Source of the DNA: an uncultured Chryseobacterium sp.
GTDB lineage: Bacteria > Bacteroidota > Bacteroidia > Flavobacteriales > Weeksellaceae
Assembly: GCA_913775525.1 (NCBI GenBank)
Contig: CAJYLH010000016.1
Span: 58,377 to 122,376, forward strand
Length of the DNA: 64,000 bases
Reading direction: 5' to 3'
Notes under the pieces: generated by a model
Seen by the model: only the letters and a program-made list of their open reading frames with translations
The model's database searches: none
Told to the model about the DNA's origin: nothing
Translations under genes and position numbers: made by a program
In this document: positions 43,319 through 52,572 of the stretch, piece after piece
Layout of the letters: every line of letters begins with the position of its first letter
How positions within the stretch are numbered: the first letter of the stretch is position 1

Positions 43319-44479
43319 CTACAAAGGTTTAGCTCTTAGAAGGCTGTCTGAAGAAATTGGTTTTTGCTTGATCAAAACGCCGTCTTTCAGGTTACCGATG
43401 CCGGTGAATACAATTTTGTCCCCTTTGGCCAGCCCTTCTGAAATGAAATAATAGCTTTCCGTTTTTCCTGATATTTTTACAGGTTTTCCGTTCACTTTCC
43501 CGTCTTTTCCTACCACATATACATACGTTTTGTCCTGGATTTCGAAAGTGGATTCCTGAGGGATCACTACAGCGTTGGAAAACAGCTGAGGCATACGGAT
43601 TCTTCCGGTATTCCCAGTCCTGAGGACCCCGTTTGGATTGGGGAAAACAGCCCTTACGCTGATGGCTCCGGTAGATTTGTCAAATTGTCCGTCAACAATC
43701 TTCATCACACCTCGCTGAGGATACAGGCTGTTATCTGCAATAATCAGGTCTACCATCGGCATGCTTTTGAGCTTTTCTTCCAGGGTTGCTCCTGCATAAG
43801 TTTTCTGAAAACCAATGAAATCCAGTTCGCTCAGTGAAAAGTACGCGTAGATTTCACTGATGTCTGAAAGAAGCGTTAGCGGATTAGCATCAGTTCTGGA
43901 AATCAGGCTTCCCTTTTTATATTGTATTCTTCCGATGTATCCGCTTACCGGAGCGGTAATGGTGGTAAACCCTACGTTGATCCTTGCACCGCCTACCGAT
44001 GCTTTGGCCTGGGAGGCCGCGGCAACGGCAGCCGCATAATTGGCTTTGGCAGTTCTCAGCTGGACATCGGAAACAACTTTGGCCGCAACCAATGGCTCCA
44101 GACGGTCAACTTCTACTTTAGCCTTCTGGATATTGGCATTGGCAACCTGCAGGTTAGCCTGTGCCATATGCATCTGTTCACCGTATGCTCGTGAGTCTAT
44201 CTTAAACAGAGGCTGTCCGGCTCGCACGTATGCGCCTTCTTCCACATAGATTTTATCAAGGTAACCGTCTACCTGAGATCTGATTTCAACATTGTTTTTT
44301 CCTTCCAGCGCAGTTGGGAATTCCTGGTAAACAGTAGCAGGTGAGGTAATAACGGTATATACCGGTAATTCAGGCGGAGGTGGTGCGGCGGCAGTATTTT
44401 CTGCTGCTTTTGTGCAGCTCTGCAAAAGAATAATACCGGATAAGAAAAGAATGATCCTGGTTTTTACAGATTGTTTCAT
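43319..44479 (-). CDS. RND periplasmic adaptor lipoprotein
   Basis: 386 residues. Lipoprotein signal ending LLQSC (Cys22). Barrel-sandwich hybrid with VYQEFPTALEGKNNVEIRSQ and VDGYLDKIYVEEGAYVRAG, a helical hairpin (~100-165), the second lipoyl half GYIGRIQYKKGSLIS, then a beta-barrel. It links pump and channel. First gene of the operon; two near-identical operator-like repeats lie upstream. Confidence 0.93.
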   Translation of the reverse strand: MKQSVKTRIILFLSGIILLQSCTKAAENTAAAPPPPELPVYTVITSPATVYQEFPTALEGKNNVEIRSQVDGYLDKIYVEEGAYVRAGQPLFKIDSRAYGEQMHMAQANLQVANANIQKAKVEVDRLEPLVAAKVVSDVQLRTAKANYAAAVAAASQAKASVGGARINVGFTTITAPVSGYIGRIQYKKGSLISRTDANPLTLLSDISEIYAYFSLSELDFIGFQKTYAGATLEEKLKSMPMVDLIIADNSLYPQRGVMKIVDGQFDKSTGAISVRAVFPNPNGVLRTGNTGRIRMPQLFSNAVVIPQESTFEIQDKTYVYVVGKDGKVNGKPVKISGKTESYYFISEGLAKGDKIVFTGIGNLKDGVLIKQKPISSDSLLRAKPL

Positions 44480-44534
44480 AATAAGTTCAGGTTTTTTTAA
44501 TGTGTGTTATGGATTATAATAGTGTATCTTATTA

Positions 44535-44566
44535 ATTGAATGTTAATTTACCTAACAGTGTTAATT
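44535..44566 (-). promoter_or_regulatory. Operator-like repeat 1 of the efflux operon
   Basis: 32 bp containing TAACAGTGTTA (44553-44563). The stretch ATTGnnTGTTAAT followed by CCTAACnGTGTTAATT recurs at 44645-44676, exactly 110 bp away. The core word also occurs next to the TetR gene start, so this is the likely TetR binding site. Confidence 0.6.
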
Positions 44567-44644
44567 AATAGCGAAAAAAATAATAGCAGGAAAGGGTCAA
44601 GTGATTAATGCTTCATGGTGGATTAATATATTATGAGTATTTTA

Positions 44645-44676
44645 ATTGTGTGTTAATATTCCTAACGGTGTTAATT
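44645..44676 (-). promoter_or_regulatory. Operator-like repeat 2 of the efflux operon
   Basis: Same pattern as 44535-44566, with core TAACGGTGTTA (44663-44673). Confidence 0.55.
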
Positions 44677-44693
44677 TAGAAGTCAAAAAAAAA

Positions 44694-45290
44694 TTACAAT
44701 GATTTAATGAAAGCTGAAACAGTTTCATCAAGGGTCGTCTTGTTCATGGTGGATGGGATATCGCTGTTACGCATCATCATAATGGAAATCAATCCGTGTA
44801 CTGCTGAAAACAAGGCATGAGAAGAGTGGCATGCACTTTCAGGATTAGAGCCTTTTTTCTTCACGATTTCAAAAGTACAGTCATAAAGCATATCCTGGAA
44901 AGAAGAAAACTCTTCCTTCATCTGTCCTTTACCGCAGCATTGCATACCAACACCAAACATCAGTTGGTAATATTCCTTGTTTTTAAAAGCGAAATTCCAG
45001 TAAGCATCAACAATGGCAGTCAGCTGGTCTTCCGGTGTTTCAAACCGATTTTTAGCTTTGATCAGTTCTTTATGCAACAAATCAAAGCCTTTTAGGGAAA
45101 TGTCAAATAAAATGGCTTCCTTATTTTCAAAATAATCATAGACTACGGGTGCGCTGTACTCAATGGCGTCGGCAATCTTCCTGATCGACAGAGCGCCCCA
45201 GCCTTCGGTTTTAGCCAAAGAAAAAGCCGCATCCAGAATATTGGCGCGTATAGATTCTTTTTCCCGTTGACGGCGTTCGTGTAAGCCCAT
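44694..45290 (-). CDS. TetR/AcrR-family repressor
   Basis: 198 residues. The N-terminal HTH (~residues 18-62) reads LSIRKIADAIEYSAPVVYDYF; the C-terminal ligand domain has a Cys-rich patch (GMQCCGKG). The position upstream of the pump operon in the same direction, and shared palindromes, indicate that it represses both itself and the pump until an inducer binds. The inducer is unknown. Confidence 0.9.
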   Translation of the reverse strand: MGLHERRQREKESIRANILDAAFSLAKTEGWGALSIRKIADAIEYSAPVVYDYFENKEAILFDISLKGFDLLHKELIKAKNRFETPEDQLTAIVDAYWNFAFKNKEYYQLMFGVGMQCCGKGQMKEEFSSFQDMLYDCTFEIVKKKGSNPESACHSSHALFSAVHGLISIMMMRNSDIPSTMNKTTLDETVSAFIKSL

Positions 45291-45300
45291 AATGATTTTA

Positions 45301-45313
45301 CTAACAGTGTTAG
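45301..45313 (-). promoter_or_regulatory. Operator-like palindrome at the TetR gene
   Basis: CTAACAGTGTTAG, 10 nt upstream of the TetR start codon. A 6-bp-arm palindrome around a single base, same core as the two sites upstream of the adaptor gene. Fits autorepression. Confidence 0.6.
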
Positions 45314-45444
45314 CAAAACTACTAACTTTTTAATATAGCCTCCAAATAAATTTTAAATTTTAACAGTTCCCAATATGTTATAAACTTCTGCAAATGTAAT
45401 TACTGAAAGAAATTTTTATCTTTGCTGATAAAATAAATTAAGAT

Positions 45445-45999
45445 ATGGACACGCCCTCAAATATGGTGGAACTAGGCACCAAAGCACCTTTTTTCGAACT
45501 TCCCAATCCATCTGCAACCAATGAACTGCAGTCTCTCGATGAACTGAAAGGAGAGAAAGGAACTCTTGTGATCTTTATGTGCAACCATTGCCCTTTTGTC
45601 CTTCATGTGATTGACAAACTGAATGAACTGTACGAAGATTATCATGAAAGAGGAATAGAATTCATCGCTATCAATGCGAACAATGCAGAAAAATATCCTG
45701 CTGATTCTCCTGAAAAGATGATCGAATTCCAGATTGAAAGAAGATTTGATTTCCCGTACTTATATGATGAAAGCCAGGCTGTGGCGAAAGCATACGATGC
45801 TGCCTGTACTCCGGATTTTTATTTCTTCGATGAAAAGCTGGACCTGATTTACAGAGGTCAGATGGATGATTCCAGACCGGGGAATCATAAAGAAGTAACC
45901 GGTGAAGACCTGATCATCGCTTTTGAAAATCTGCTGTCCGGAGAACCGCAGGAAGAAATTCAAAGGCCAAGCATGGGATGCAATATCAAGTGGAAATAA
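45445..45999 (+). CDS. Thioredoxin-family protein with CNHC site
   Basis: 184 residues, no signal. AhpC/TSA-like thioredoxin fold with the redox pair in LVIFMCNHCPFVLHVIDKL (CNHCP near residues 49-53), followed by EFIAINANNAEKYPADSPE and AACTPDFYFFD. This group is often annotated as thioredoxin family or peroxiredoxin-like; substrate unknown. A TATCTTTG box lies at 45417-45424, 20 nt before the ATG. Terminated at 46023. Confidence 0.85.
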   Translation: MDTPSNMVELGTKAPFFELPNPSATNELQSLDELKGEKGTLVIFMCNHCPFVLHVIDKLNELYEDYHERGIEFIAINANNAEKYPADSPEKMIEFQIERRFDFPYLYDESQAVAKAYDAACTPDFYFFDEKLDLIYRGQMDDSRPGNHKEVTGEDLIIAFENLLSGEPQEEIQRPSMGCNIKWK

Positions 46000-46022
46000 C
46001 AGGCTTCATTTCTAAGCTTACA

Positions 46023-46051
46023 GGCTGCCCGGTTTTCGGGCAGCCTTTTTT
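46023..46051 (+). terminator. Terminator of the CNHC thioredoxin gene
   Basis: GGCTGCCCG-GTTTT-CGGGCAGCC followed by six T. Confidence 0.92.
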
Positions 46052-46082
46052 AATCCATAATTTACCGGCACGTTGCCAACAC

Positions 46083-46250
46083 TTATCCACACCCTTATCC
46101 ACACCGGATTGTGGATAAATATTTAAAAAAACACTGATGATTTAAATTGATATAATGTATTGATATTCAATAATTTGTTGACATGTTTTTGCGTGTTTTT
46201 GCATAGAAATGCCTTGTAGTCTTATTCAGAGTTATCCACAATTATCCACA
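46083..46250. other. Candidate replication origin: DnaA-box cluster
   Basis: Five perfect DnaA boxes (TTATCCACA): 46083-46091, 46095-46103, an inverted one at 46110-46118, 46232-46240 and 46242-46250. The two groups flank a ~113-bp A/T-rich stretch with TTTAAATTGATATAATG, suitable as an unwinding element. It lies between convergent genes. To the right most genes run rightward, to the left mostly leftward, as expected around an origin. dnaA is not in the window, which is not unusual in Bacteroidota. Confidence 0.65.
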
Positions 46251-46261
46251 GAGTAATTTAT

Positions 46262-47167
46262 TCAGAAACCAACTCTGGCTTTTACATCTTTTTCAGGATT
46301 CATATCAACGTTCACTTTGTTATGAGAAAAGTTTTTCATAAACTCTGAAGGGGTTTTTTCAGTATATTTTTTAAACATCCTGTTGAAATAAGTGACGTTG
46401 TTAAAACCGCAGCTGTAGCTGCATTCCGAAATGGTTTTATCCTGGGCCATCATCAGGCAGGCTTTATTGATCCGGTACCGGTTTACAAATTCCGTGAAGG
46501 TGATCTGTGTTGCTTTCTTGAAAAAATTGCAAAAGGCGGGGAGCGTAAGGTTAGCCAGCCTGGCTACTTCTTCAATATTGATTTCCCGGTCATAATGATG
46601 TTCTACAAAGGTGAAAATATTTTCCAGCCGGGTTTTGTTTTTGGCAATAATAGTATAGGGCATGATTTCTTTGTTCAAAAGATCGTAATCCATGCATTGG
46701 GAAAGTTCAAACAGGATTTCCAGCAGCATGAGATATCGTTTGTAACCTTCTGTTTCCACCATCAGTTTCAATTTGGGGAGCATCGCTTTTTTGATCTTAC
46801 GGTGAAAGAGGATTCCATATTGGGACCTTTCCAGGAGGGCTTTAATGGATCTGGACTCTACTTCCTCTGGTGGAAACTGCAGGATCTCCTCTTTGAACTG
46901 GAGTACAATTTCTTCATGCGGATCGATAGAATTCAATCCGAATCCGGAATGCGGTATATTAGATCCGATTAAAACCAGGTCTCCGTCCGTATAATTGCTT
47001 TTGTGGTAACCTACATGCCGTGTCCCGCTACCGGCAACCACGCAGACCAGTTCGATTTCAGGATGGTAATGGTATTCCCACCGGAATCCTGAAATCGGTA
47101 CGGTATTATGCAGGGTGCGAAAAGAGTTCTTTTCATCTGGAATTATTCTCTCAAAAGCAACTTTCAT
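46262..47167 (-). CDS. AraC-family regulator with cupin sensor
   Basis: 301 residues. N-terminal cupin-type sensor (YHYHPEIELVCVVAGSGTRH, then DGDLVLIGSNIPHSG, ~30-80); C-terminal AraC double HTH (INIEEVARLANLTLPAFCNFF and ISECSYSCGFNNVTYFNRMFKK, ~205-275). It is divergent from the MFS-trehalase-TonB genes with a 123-bp gap, so it is their likely regulator, perhaps sensing trehalose or a derivative. The last residues reach the DnaA-box region. Confidence 0.88.
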   Translation of the reverse strand: MKVAFERIIPDEKNSFRTLHNTVPISGFRWEYHYHPEIELVCVVAGSGTRHVGYHKSNYTDGDLVLIGSNIPHSGFGLNSIDPHEEIVLQFKEEILQFPPEEVESRSIKALLERSQYGILFHRKIKKAMLPKLKLMVETEGYKRYLMLLEILFELSQCMDYDLLNKEIMPYTIIAKNKTRLENIFTFVEHHYDREINIEEVARLANLTLPAFCNFFKKATQITFTEFVNRYRINKACLMMAQDKTISECSYSCGFNNVTYFNRMFKKYTEKTPSEFMKNFSHNKVNVDMNPEKDVKARVGF

Positions 47168-47290
47168 TATTTTAATGGTATTTAAGGGTCTAAAATAATA
47201 ATTATATTAATATAGTTCAAATATTGATTTACTGTGTTAAATTAACGTTAAGTCAAATGCTTCTATCTTAGCCGGCAAGAAAGTACGTGA

Positions 47291-48526
47291 ATGAAAAATT
47301 TCAACATCAAAGCCGTCTTATTTTTAAACTATTTTGTCTTTGCCATCCTTCTGAATTCAGTAGGAACGGTCATCTTACAGGTGCAGCAGAACTTCGGCAT
47401 TTCCAAATCACACGCAAGTGTCCTGGAAGGTTTTAAAGACCTGCCGATTGCCATCTGTTCTTTTATCCTGGCTTCTTTCCTGCCGAAAATAGGAATCAAA
47501 AATTCTATGCTGGCCGCGCTGCTGATGGTCATGTGCATGTGCTTCATCATGCCTTTCGCTAATGCATTCTGGTTTTTTAAGCTATTGTTTGCTGTTGTAG
47601 GAGTTTCTTTTGCTTTAATCAAGATTTCTGTTTTTACTTCCATCGGATTGGTGACTGCTACAGATAAGGCGCATTCCAGTTTCATGGGCTACCTGGAAGG
47701 ATTTTTTATGATCGGTGTATTAATGGGCAATGTGATGTTCAGTCTGTTTACCGATGACCATAATCCCGGATCAACCCATTGGCTGAATGTCTACTGGGTC
47801 CTGGGAGGGCTTTCCGCTCTGTCTTTCATTTTCCTGTTTCTCTCAAAACTGGATGAGCATGAAGCTAAAAGTGAAAAGACCGATCTTATCGGAGATGTAA
47901 GGAACAGCATCAGCTTGTTCAGGTATAAAAAAGTACTCTTTTTCCTGCTCTGTGCCTTTCTTTTTGTTCTGGTGGAGCAAAGTTTCCAGACCTGGACACC
48001 GACTTTTTACAAAGAGATCTTAAAAATGCCGACGTCTATGAGCATCCAGGCCGGAGCGGTTCTCGCAGGAGCTTTTGCCTTGGGAAGGTTTCTTTCGGGA
48101 TTTTTCTCAAGGAGGTTCAGCTGGATCTACGTTGTTTCTTTCTGTGTGATAGGGTTTGCTATAAGCATCCTGCTGGTGCTGCCTTTGACGCATAGTATTC
48201 ACATTAGCGCCGGAACCACCTGGCTGAACGCGCCTGTTGTCGTATACCTGTTTCCTCTTATGGGAGGCTTGCTGGCTCCTATTTATCCAAGCATCAACTC
48301 TGTCATCCTTGCTTCCATTCCTAAATACCTTCATAGTTCAATGTCCGGACTGATCGTGGTTTTTTCAGCTATAGGAGGGACAATCGGATCGGTAATTACC
48401 GGATTCGTATTCCAGGAATTCAGTGGGCAACAGGCTTTTTATCTTTCGCTGATTCCGCTTTCCCTGCTTATTGTTTCTGCCGTAATCATGAATAAACTAA
48501 AAATACAAACTAAAAATCAACAATGA
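47291..48526 (+). CDS. MFS transporter (sugar, probably trehalose)
   Basis: 411 residues with about 12 hydrophobic helices; two 6-helix halves around residue 195. Typical loop pieces such as LEGFKDLPIAICSFILASFL and FALGRFLSGFFSRRF. The context with a cytoplasmic trehalase directly after (ATGA overlap) and an outer-membrane receptor suggests that it carries trehalose across the inner membrane. Substrate is inferred from neighbours only. Confidence 0.88.
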   Translation: MKNFNIKAVLFLNYFVFAILLNSVGTVILQVQQNFGISKSHASVLEGFKDLPIAICSFILASFLPKIGIKNSMLAALLMVMCMCFIMPFANAFWFFKLLFAVVGVSFALIKISVFTSIGLVTATDKAHSSFMGYLEGFFMIGVLMGNVMFSLFTDDHNPGSTHWLNVYWVLGGLSALSFIFLFLSKLDEHEAKSEKTDLIGDVRNSISLFRYKKVLFFLLCAFLFVLVEQSFQTWTPTFYKEILKMPTSMSIQAGAVLAGAFALGRFLSGFFSRRFSWIYVVSFCVIGFAISILLVLPLTHSIHISAGTTWLNAPVVVYLFPLMGGLLAPIYPSINSVILASIPKYLHSSMSGLIVVFSAIGGTIGSVITGFVFQEFSGQQAFYLSLIPLSLLIVSAVIMNKLKIQTKNQQ

Positions 48527-50001
48527 ACCAACCGCTATATATACATGAAATTCAGGATCTTTTTGATGATGTTCAGAGATCTGAGATTTTTGAAGACCAG
48601 AAAATGATGACGGATGCCGTTCCGCTGTTTGCAGTTACCGAAATCAATGAGAAATATCGGACGGAGAAGCAGCTGAAAGATTTCGACCTGAAAAAGTTTG
48701 TCCTTTCACACTTTGAATTCCTTGGAGCGAAAGTTTCGCTTCAGAAAGAAGAACACCTGCCGATCAGCGATCATATCGAAAGGCTCTGGGATGAACTCAC
48801 CAGAACCTCGTATGAAGAAAAAGGGACTTTATTAAGGCTTCCCAAACCTTATATTGTTCCCGGAGGACGCTTTAATGAATTTTTTTACTGGGACAGTTAT
48901 TTCATCATGCTTGGCCTGCAGGTTTCAGGACGGGTAGATATGATGGAGCATATTATTGAAAACTGTGCTTACCTGATTCATACCTATGGTTTTGTGCCGA
49001 ACGGAAGCAGGACACATTTCCTGACCCGCTCTCAGCCGCCTTATTTTTCGCTGATGCTGGATCTGCTTTTTGAAACTACTGGTGATGAATCCATATACAG
49101 TACCTATTACGGGACGCTGGAAAAAGAATATGCTTTCTGGATGGACGGAGAAGCCCAGCTGGAAAACGGCTCAGCGATAAAACGGGTGGTAAAAACGGAT
49201 TCCGGGGATGTCCTCAACAGGTATTATGATGCAGAAAATGAACCACGGCCTGAGAGTTATCTGATTGATATTAAGGATGGTAAAAATGCAGGACCGGAAT
49301 TCTACAGGAATATCAGAAGTGCCTGCGAGTCAGGATGGGATTTTTCCAGCCGGTGGTTTGCTGACGGAGAATATATCCGGACGATTGAAACGCTGAATCT
49401 GGCAGAGATAGACCTGAATTGTCTTTTATGGCACCTGGAAAAAACGATTGCCAGATCTTCAGCCCTTCAGCAATTGACTGAAAAGGAAAAACATTTCAAT
49501 AAAAAGGCTGCTTTGCGGAGAAAACTGATTAATACGTATTTCTGGGACACGGATTCCGGGATTTATAGAGATTATCATACGAAAAAAAATACGGTAACCC
49601 CATCGGTTCACACTGCCATGCTTTATCCTTTATTTCTTGGACTGGCCGATGCAGAACAGGCAAAATCAGTTGCAGAAAAAATCAGTCAGGAATTCCTTTA
49701 CCCCGGCGGACTGGTAACAACTACCAAAAACAGCGGACAGCAGTGGGATTTACCGAATGCATGGGCACCGTATCAGTGGCTGGGCTTTAAATCCATGAAA
49801 AACTATGGGTTTCACGGATTGGCAGAACAGATCAGGGATCACTGGTGTGGAAATGTAGAACGGATTTACGGAAATACCGGGAAACTGATGGAAAAATACA
49901 ATGCCCTGGATACGGAAAGTATTGCCGGAGGAGGTGAGTATCCTAATCAGGATGGTTTTGGATGGACCAACGGCGTTTACCTCAAATTAAAAAACAGTTA
50001 A
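48523..50001 (+). CDS. treF: Trehalase, glycoside hydrolase family 37
   Basis: Hydrolyses alpha,alpha-trehalose to two glucose. 492 residues, no signal peptide, so cytoplasmic. Signature 1 PGGRFNEFFYWDSYF at residues 113-127; signature 2 QQWDLPNAWAP near residue 405; the catalytic Asp region RSACESGWDFSSRWF near 262 is typical, as is GGGEYPNQDGFGWTNGVYL at the end. It overlaps the MFS gene by 4 nt. The symbol treF is chosen because the enzyme appears cytoplasmic. Confidence 0.93.
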   Translation: MNQPLYIHEIQDLFDDVQRSEIFEDQKMMTDAVPLFAVTEINEKYRTEKQLKDFDLKKFVLSHFEFLGAKVSLQKEEHLPISDHIERLWDELTRTSYEEKGTLLRLPKPYIVPGGRFNEFFYWDSYFIMLGLQVSGRVDMMEHIIENCAYLIHTYGFVPNGSRTHFLTRSQPPYFSLMLDLLFETTGDESIYSTYYGTLEKEYAFWMDGEAQLENGSAIKRVVKTDSGDVLNRYYDAENEPRPESYLIDIKDGKNAGPEFYRNIRSACESGWDFSSRWFADGEYIRTIETLNLAEIDLNCLLWHLEKTIARSSALQQLTEKEKHFNKKAALRRKLINTYFWDTDSGIYRDYHTKKNTVTPSVHTAMLYPLFLGLADAEQAKSVAEKISQEFLYPGGLVTTTKNSGQQWDLPNAWAPYQWLGFKSMKNYGFHGLAEQIRDHWCGNVERIYGNTGKLMEKYNALDTESIAGGGEYPNQDGFGWTNGVYLKLKNS

Positions 50002-50028
50002 TCAAATAATCAATCAAATAATATAGCT

Positions 50029-52473
50029 ATGAGAAAAAAAACAATCCTATTGCTTGCAGGAACTGCTACGCTTTATTTTAATAATGCTTATGCGCAGGAA
50101 GTTCCTAAAGACTCTACAAGATCCGCATCCATTGAACAGGTGGTGATTACGGGAAACTCAAATCCTAAAAAGAAAATAGAATCCAGTACGGCTATTTCTA
50201 CCTTTACCGCAAAGGAAATCCAGAAGCAGAATCCAATTAGTGCGGCTGCTTTATTGCAAAGGGTTCCCGGTTTTGCTGTGGAGACTTCAGGAGGAGAAGT
50301 GGGGAACAACCTTTTCGCCAGGGGAATCCCTTCTGCCGGTGCCTATGAATTTGTGCAGGTACAGGAAGACGGCCTCCCGGTTTTTGAAGATGGTGCCTTA
50401 CAGTTTGCCAATGCCGATAACTTTTTCCGGGTAGACAATTCGGTCAGCAGACTGGAAGCTTTAAGAGGAGGTTCGGGATCTATTTTTGCCAACAATTCAC
50501 CGGGTGGACTGATCAATTTTATTACGAAGGAGGGCAGTAACGACTTCAGGGGAACCGCAAAGCTGGAAACCAGTACTTATGGGCTGATGCGTACGGATAT
50601 TAATGTAGGCGGAGCTTTGGTAAAAGACAGATTATTTTTTAATGTCGGAAGTTTTTACAGGACCGATGACGGGATCCGGAAAACAGGATTTAAAGCCAAT
50701 AACGGAGGCCAGATCAGGATGAACCTGAAATATGTTTTCGATAAAGGATATGCGAAGATTTATTACAAAAAGCTTGATGACCGGAATACCTTCTTCCTTC
50801 CGATTCCTCTGACACAGAGTGGGAATGACCTGAAAGAGTTTCCTGGTTTCGATGCCAATTACGGAACCTACAGCTACAGGAATATCAGCCAGCTGAACAT
50901 CCCTCAGGCAGGCGGCGGCTTTTTCAGCAGGAACCTGGAGGACGGGATTCATCCGAAAGTGGATGTTCTGGGAGCGGAATTTAAATATGACCTCGGCAAT
51001 AATTTCTCTGTCATCAATAAAACGAGGTATACGAATATCAATATGAATTATACCGGGATTTTCCCGGCAGGCGGGCCGCAGGGTGCTGCTGATTATGCAC
51101 TGGCGAATGGAATCAGCGGAAATACCTTTCAGTATTCCCTGGTGAGCAACGGTACGGTGGTAAACCCGACCTATGTGCAGAAACTGGGATTCTGGGCTAT
51201 AGATAAGCAGATGAATAATTTTGTCAACGATGTACAGTTTAACTACAAATTTGATCAGGGAAATGTGACAGCAGGTTTCTACAAGTCCAACTGGAGGGCT
51301 CACCAGTACTGGAACTGGAGCAATATCCTGACTACTGCTTCCGACAGGCCTGAGCTCCTGAATCTCGTTGATACCTCATTAAGTCCGAACAGTACAGGAT
51401 ATTCCAAAACCTATAATGGAGTAGCCAATATGTCTTTCCTGCTCAGGGATTCCCAGATTCAGGGAAGCCTGAATGACCTGTACCTGAATCTGGATTATAA
51501 CATCACCGATAATCTAAGTTTTAACGGAGGGATCCGCTACAGCCGCGATTTTTATAAAGGCTACGGTGTCAATACAACAACGGGTAACCTGAATAATTCA
51601 GGCCTGACTACTGACGGTACCCACAGTTTTGTGACTACTACAGCAGATGATAATATGTCTGTATTAGGGAATAAATACACCTACTGGAATTACGATGTGA
51701 ACAAGGTTTCTTTTACGACAGCGCTGAACTATAAAATCAATACGGAAAATGCAGTTTACGCAAGATTCTCAAATGGCTTCAGGTCTCCCAATGAAGAAGC
51801 TTATTATAATAATATGAATAACTTGTCTGCAATCAAACCGGTAACGACCAATCAGGTAGAAGTGGGATATAAATATTATTCCAGGACTTTTGATGTTGCT
51901 GTGATCCCATTTTATTCTACCCTGAAGAATTTATCATTTACTGATGTCTTTTCGGACGGAACATCTGAAAACAAGTTTGCCAATACCACCAATATAGGAG
52001 TGGAGCTGGAAGGGTACGCAAGGCTGTTCAATAATGTACTTGAAGTGACGTTTAACGGAACCGTGCAAAATCCTAAATACAAAGATTTTACAGGAAAAAA
52101 TGCCGACGGAACGGCCTTCAATTATGACGGGAATACCGTACGGAGAATGCCGAAATTCTATTTCAATATTGCTCCTGCTGTGAATATTACCAAATCCTGG
52201 AGGGCATATGTCAGTATGAATTATTATGGAAAACGCTTCCAGGATGAAGCTAACTCGGATAAAAATACCCTTCCTTCTTTTTCTGAAGTAGGCGCGGGAA
52301 CATCGTATCAGTTAGGTAAGATCCGTTTTGCAGTAGATGGAACCAATATCTTCAATACAATCGGGATTACAGAGGGTGATCCGAGATCACCGTTAACCGG
52401 AGCAGGTGATATACGGATGGCCAGACCGATTATGGGGGCTGCGGTAAGAGCTTCCATTACGCTGGATTTCTAA
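50029..52473 (+). CDS. TonB-dependent outer-membrane receptor
   Basis: 814 residues. Signal peptide to about residue 22 (ending NAYAQ). Plug domain ~45-170 (ISAAALLQRVPGFAVETSGG, then LEALRGGSGSIFANNSPGG), barrel with FecA/FhuA-like strands, ending AAVRASITLDF with a C-terminal aromatic. Not of the SusC type: no SusD partner, and shorter. Co-directional, 27 nt after the trehalase, so it probably brings trehalose or trehalose-containing compounds through the outer membrane (inference). Confidence 0.9.
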   Translation: MRKKTILLLAGTATLYFNNAYAQEVPKDSTRSASIEQVVITGNSNPKKKIESSTAISTFTAKEIQKQNPISAAALLQRVPGFAVETSGGEVGNNLFARGIPSAGAYEFVQVQEDGLPVFEDGALQFANADNFFRVDNSVSRLEALRGGSGSIFANNSPGGLINFITKEGSNDFRGTAKLETSTYGLMRTDINVGGALVKDRLFFNVGSFYRTDDGIRKTGFKANNGGQIRMNLKYVFDKGYAKIYYKKLDDRNTFFLPIPLTQSGNDLKEFPGFDANYGTYSYRNISQLNIPQAGGGFFSRNLEDGIHPKVDVLGAEFKYDLGNNFSVINKTRYTNINMNYTGIFPAGGPQGAADYALANGISGNTFQYSLVSNGTVVNPTYVQKLGFWAIDKQMNNFVNDVQFNYKFDQGNVTAGFYKSNWRAHQYWNWSNILTTASDRPELLNLVDTSLSPNSTGYSKTYNGVANMSFLLRDSQIQGSLNDLYLNLDYNITDNLSFNGGIRYSRDFYKGYGVNTTTGNLNNSGLTTDGTHSFVTTTADDNMSVLGNKYTYWNYDVNKVSFTTALNYKINTENAVYARFSNGFRSPNEEAYYNNMNNLSAIKPVTTNQVEVGYKYYSRTFDVAVIPFYSTLKNLSFTDVFSDGTSENKFANTTNIGVELEGYARLFNNVLEVTFNGTVQNPKYKDFTGKNADGTAFNYDGNTVRRMPKFYFNIAPAVNITKSWRAYVSMNYYGKRFQDEANSDKNTLPSFSEVGAGTSYQLGKIRFAVDGTNIFNTIGITEGDPRSPLTGAGDIRMARPIMGAAVRASITLDF

Positions 52474-52495
52474 GGTAAATAATCCATAATAATGT

Positions 52496-52528
52496 AAAAA
52501 ACCGCCGGATATATTCCGGCGGTTTTTT
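52496..52528 (+). terminator. Terminator of the trehalose operon
   Basis: ACCGCCGGA-TATAT-TCCGGCGGT with A-run before and six T after; can also end the minus gene 52573-53211. Confidence 0.92.
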
Positions 52529-52572
52529 GTATCCATACTGAAATTTGATATTTTATCTCACATCGTTTTTTG

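Noticed and set aside
38594-44479. RND efflux operon as a novel system
   Set aside because: All three components follow the standard AcrAB-TolC-like layout; only the operators merit a note.
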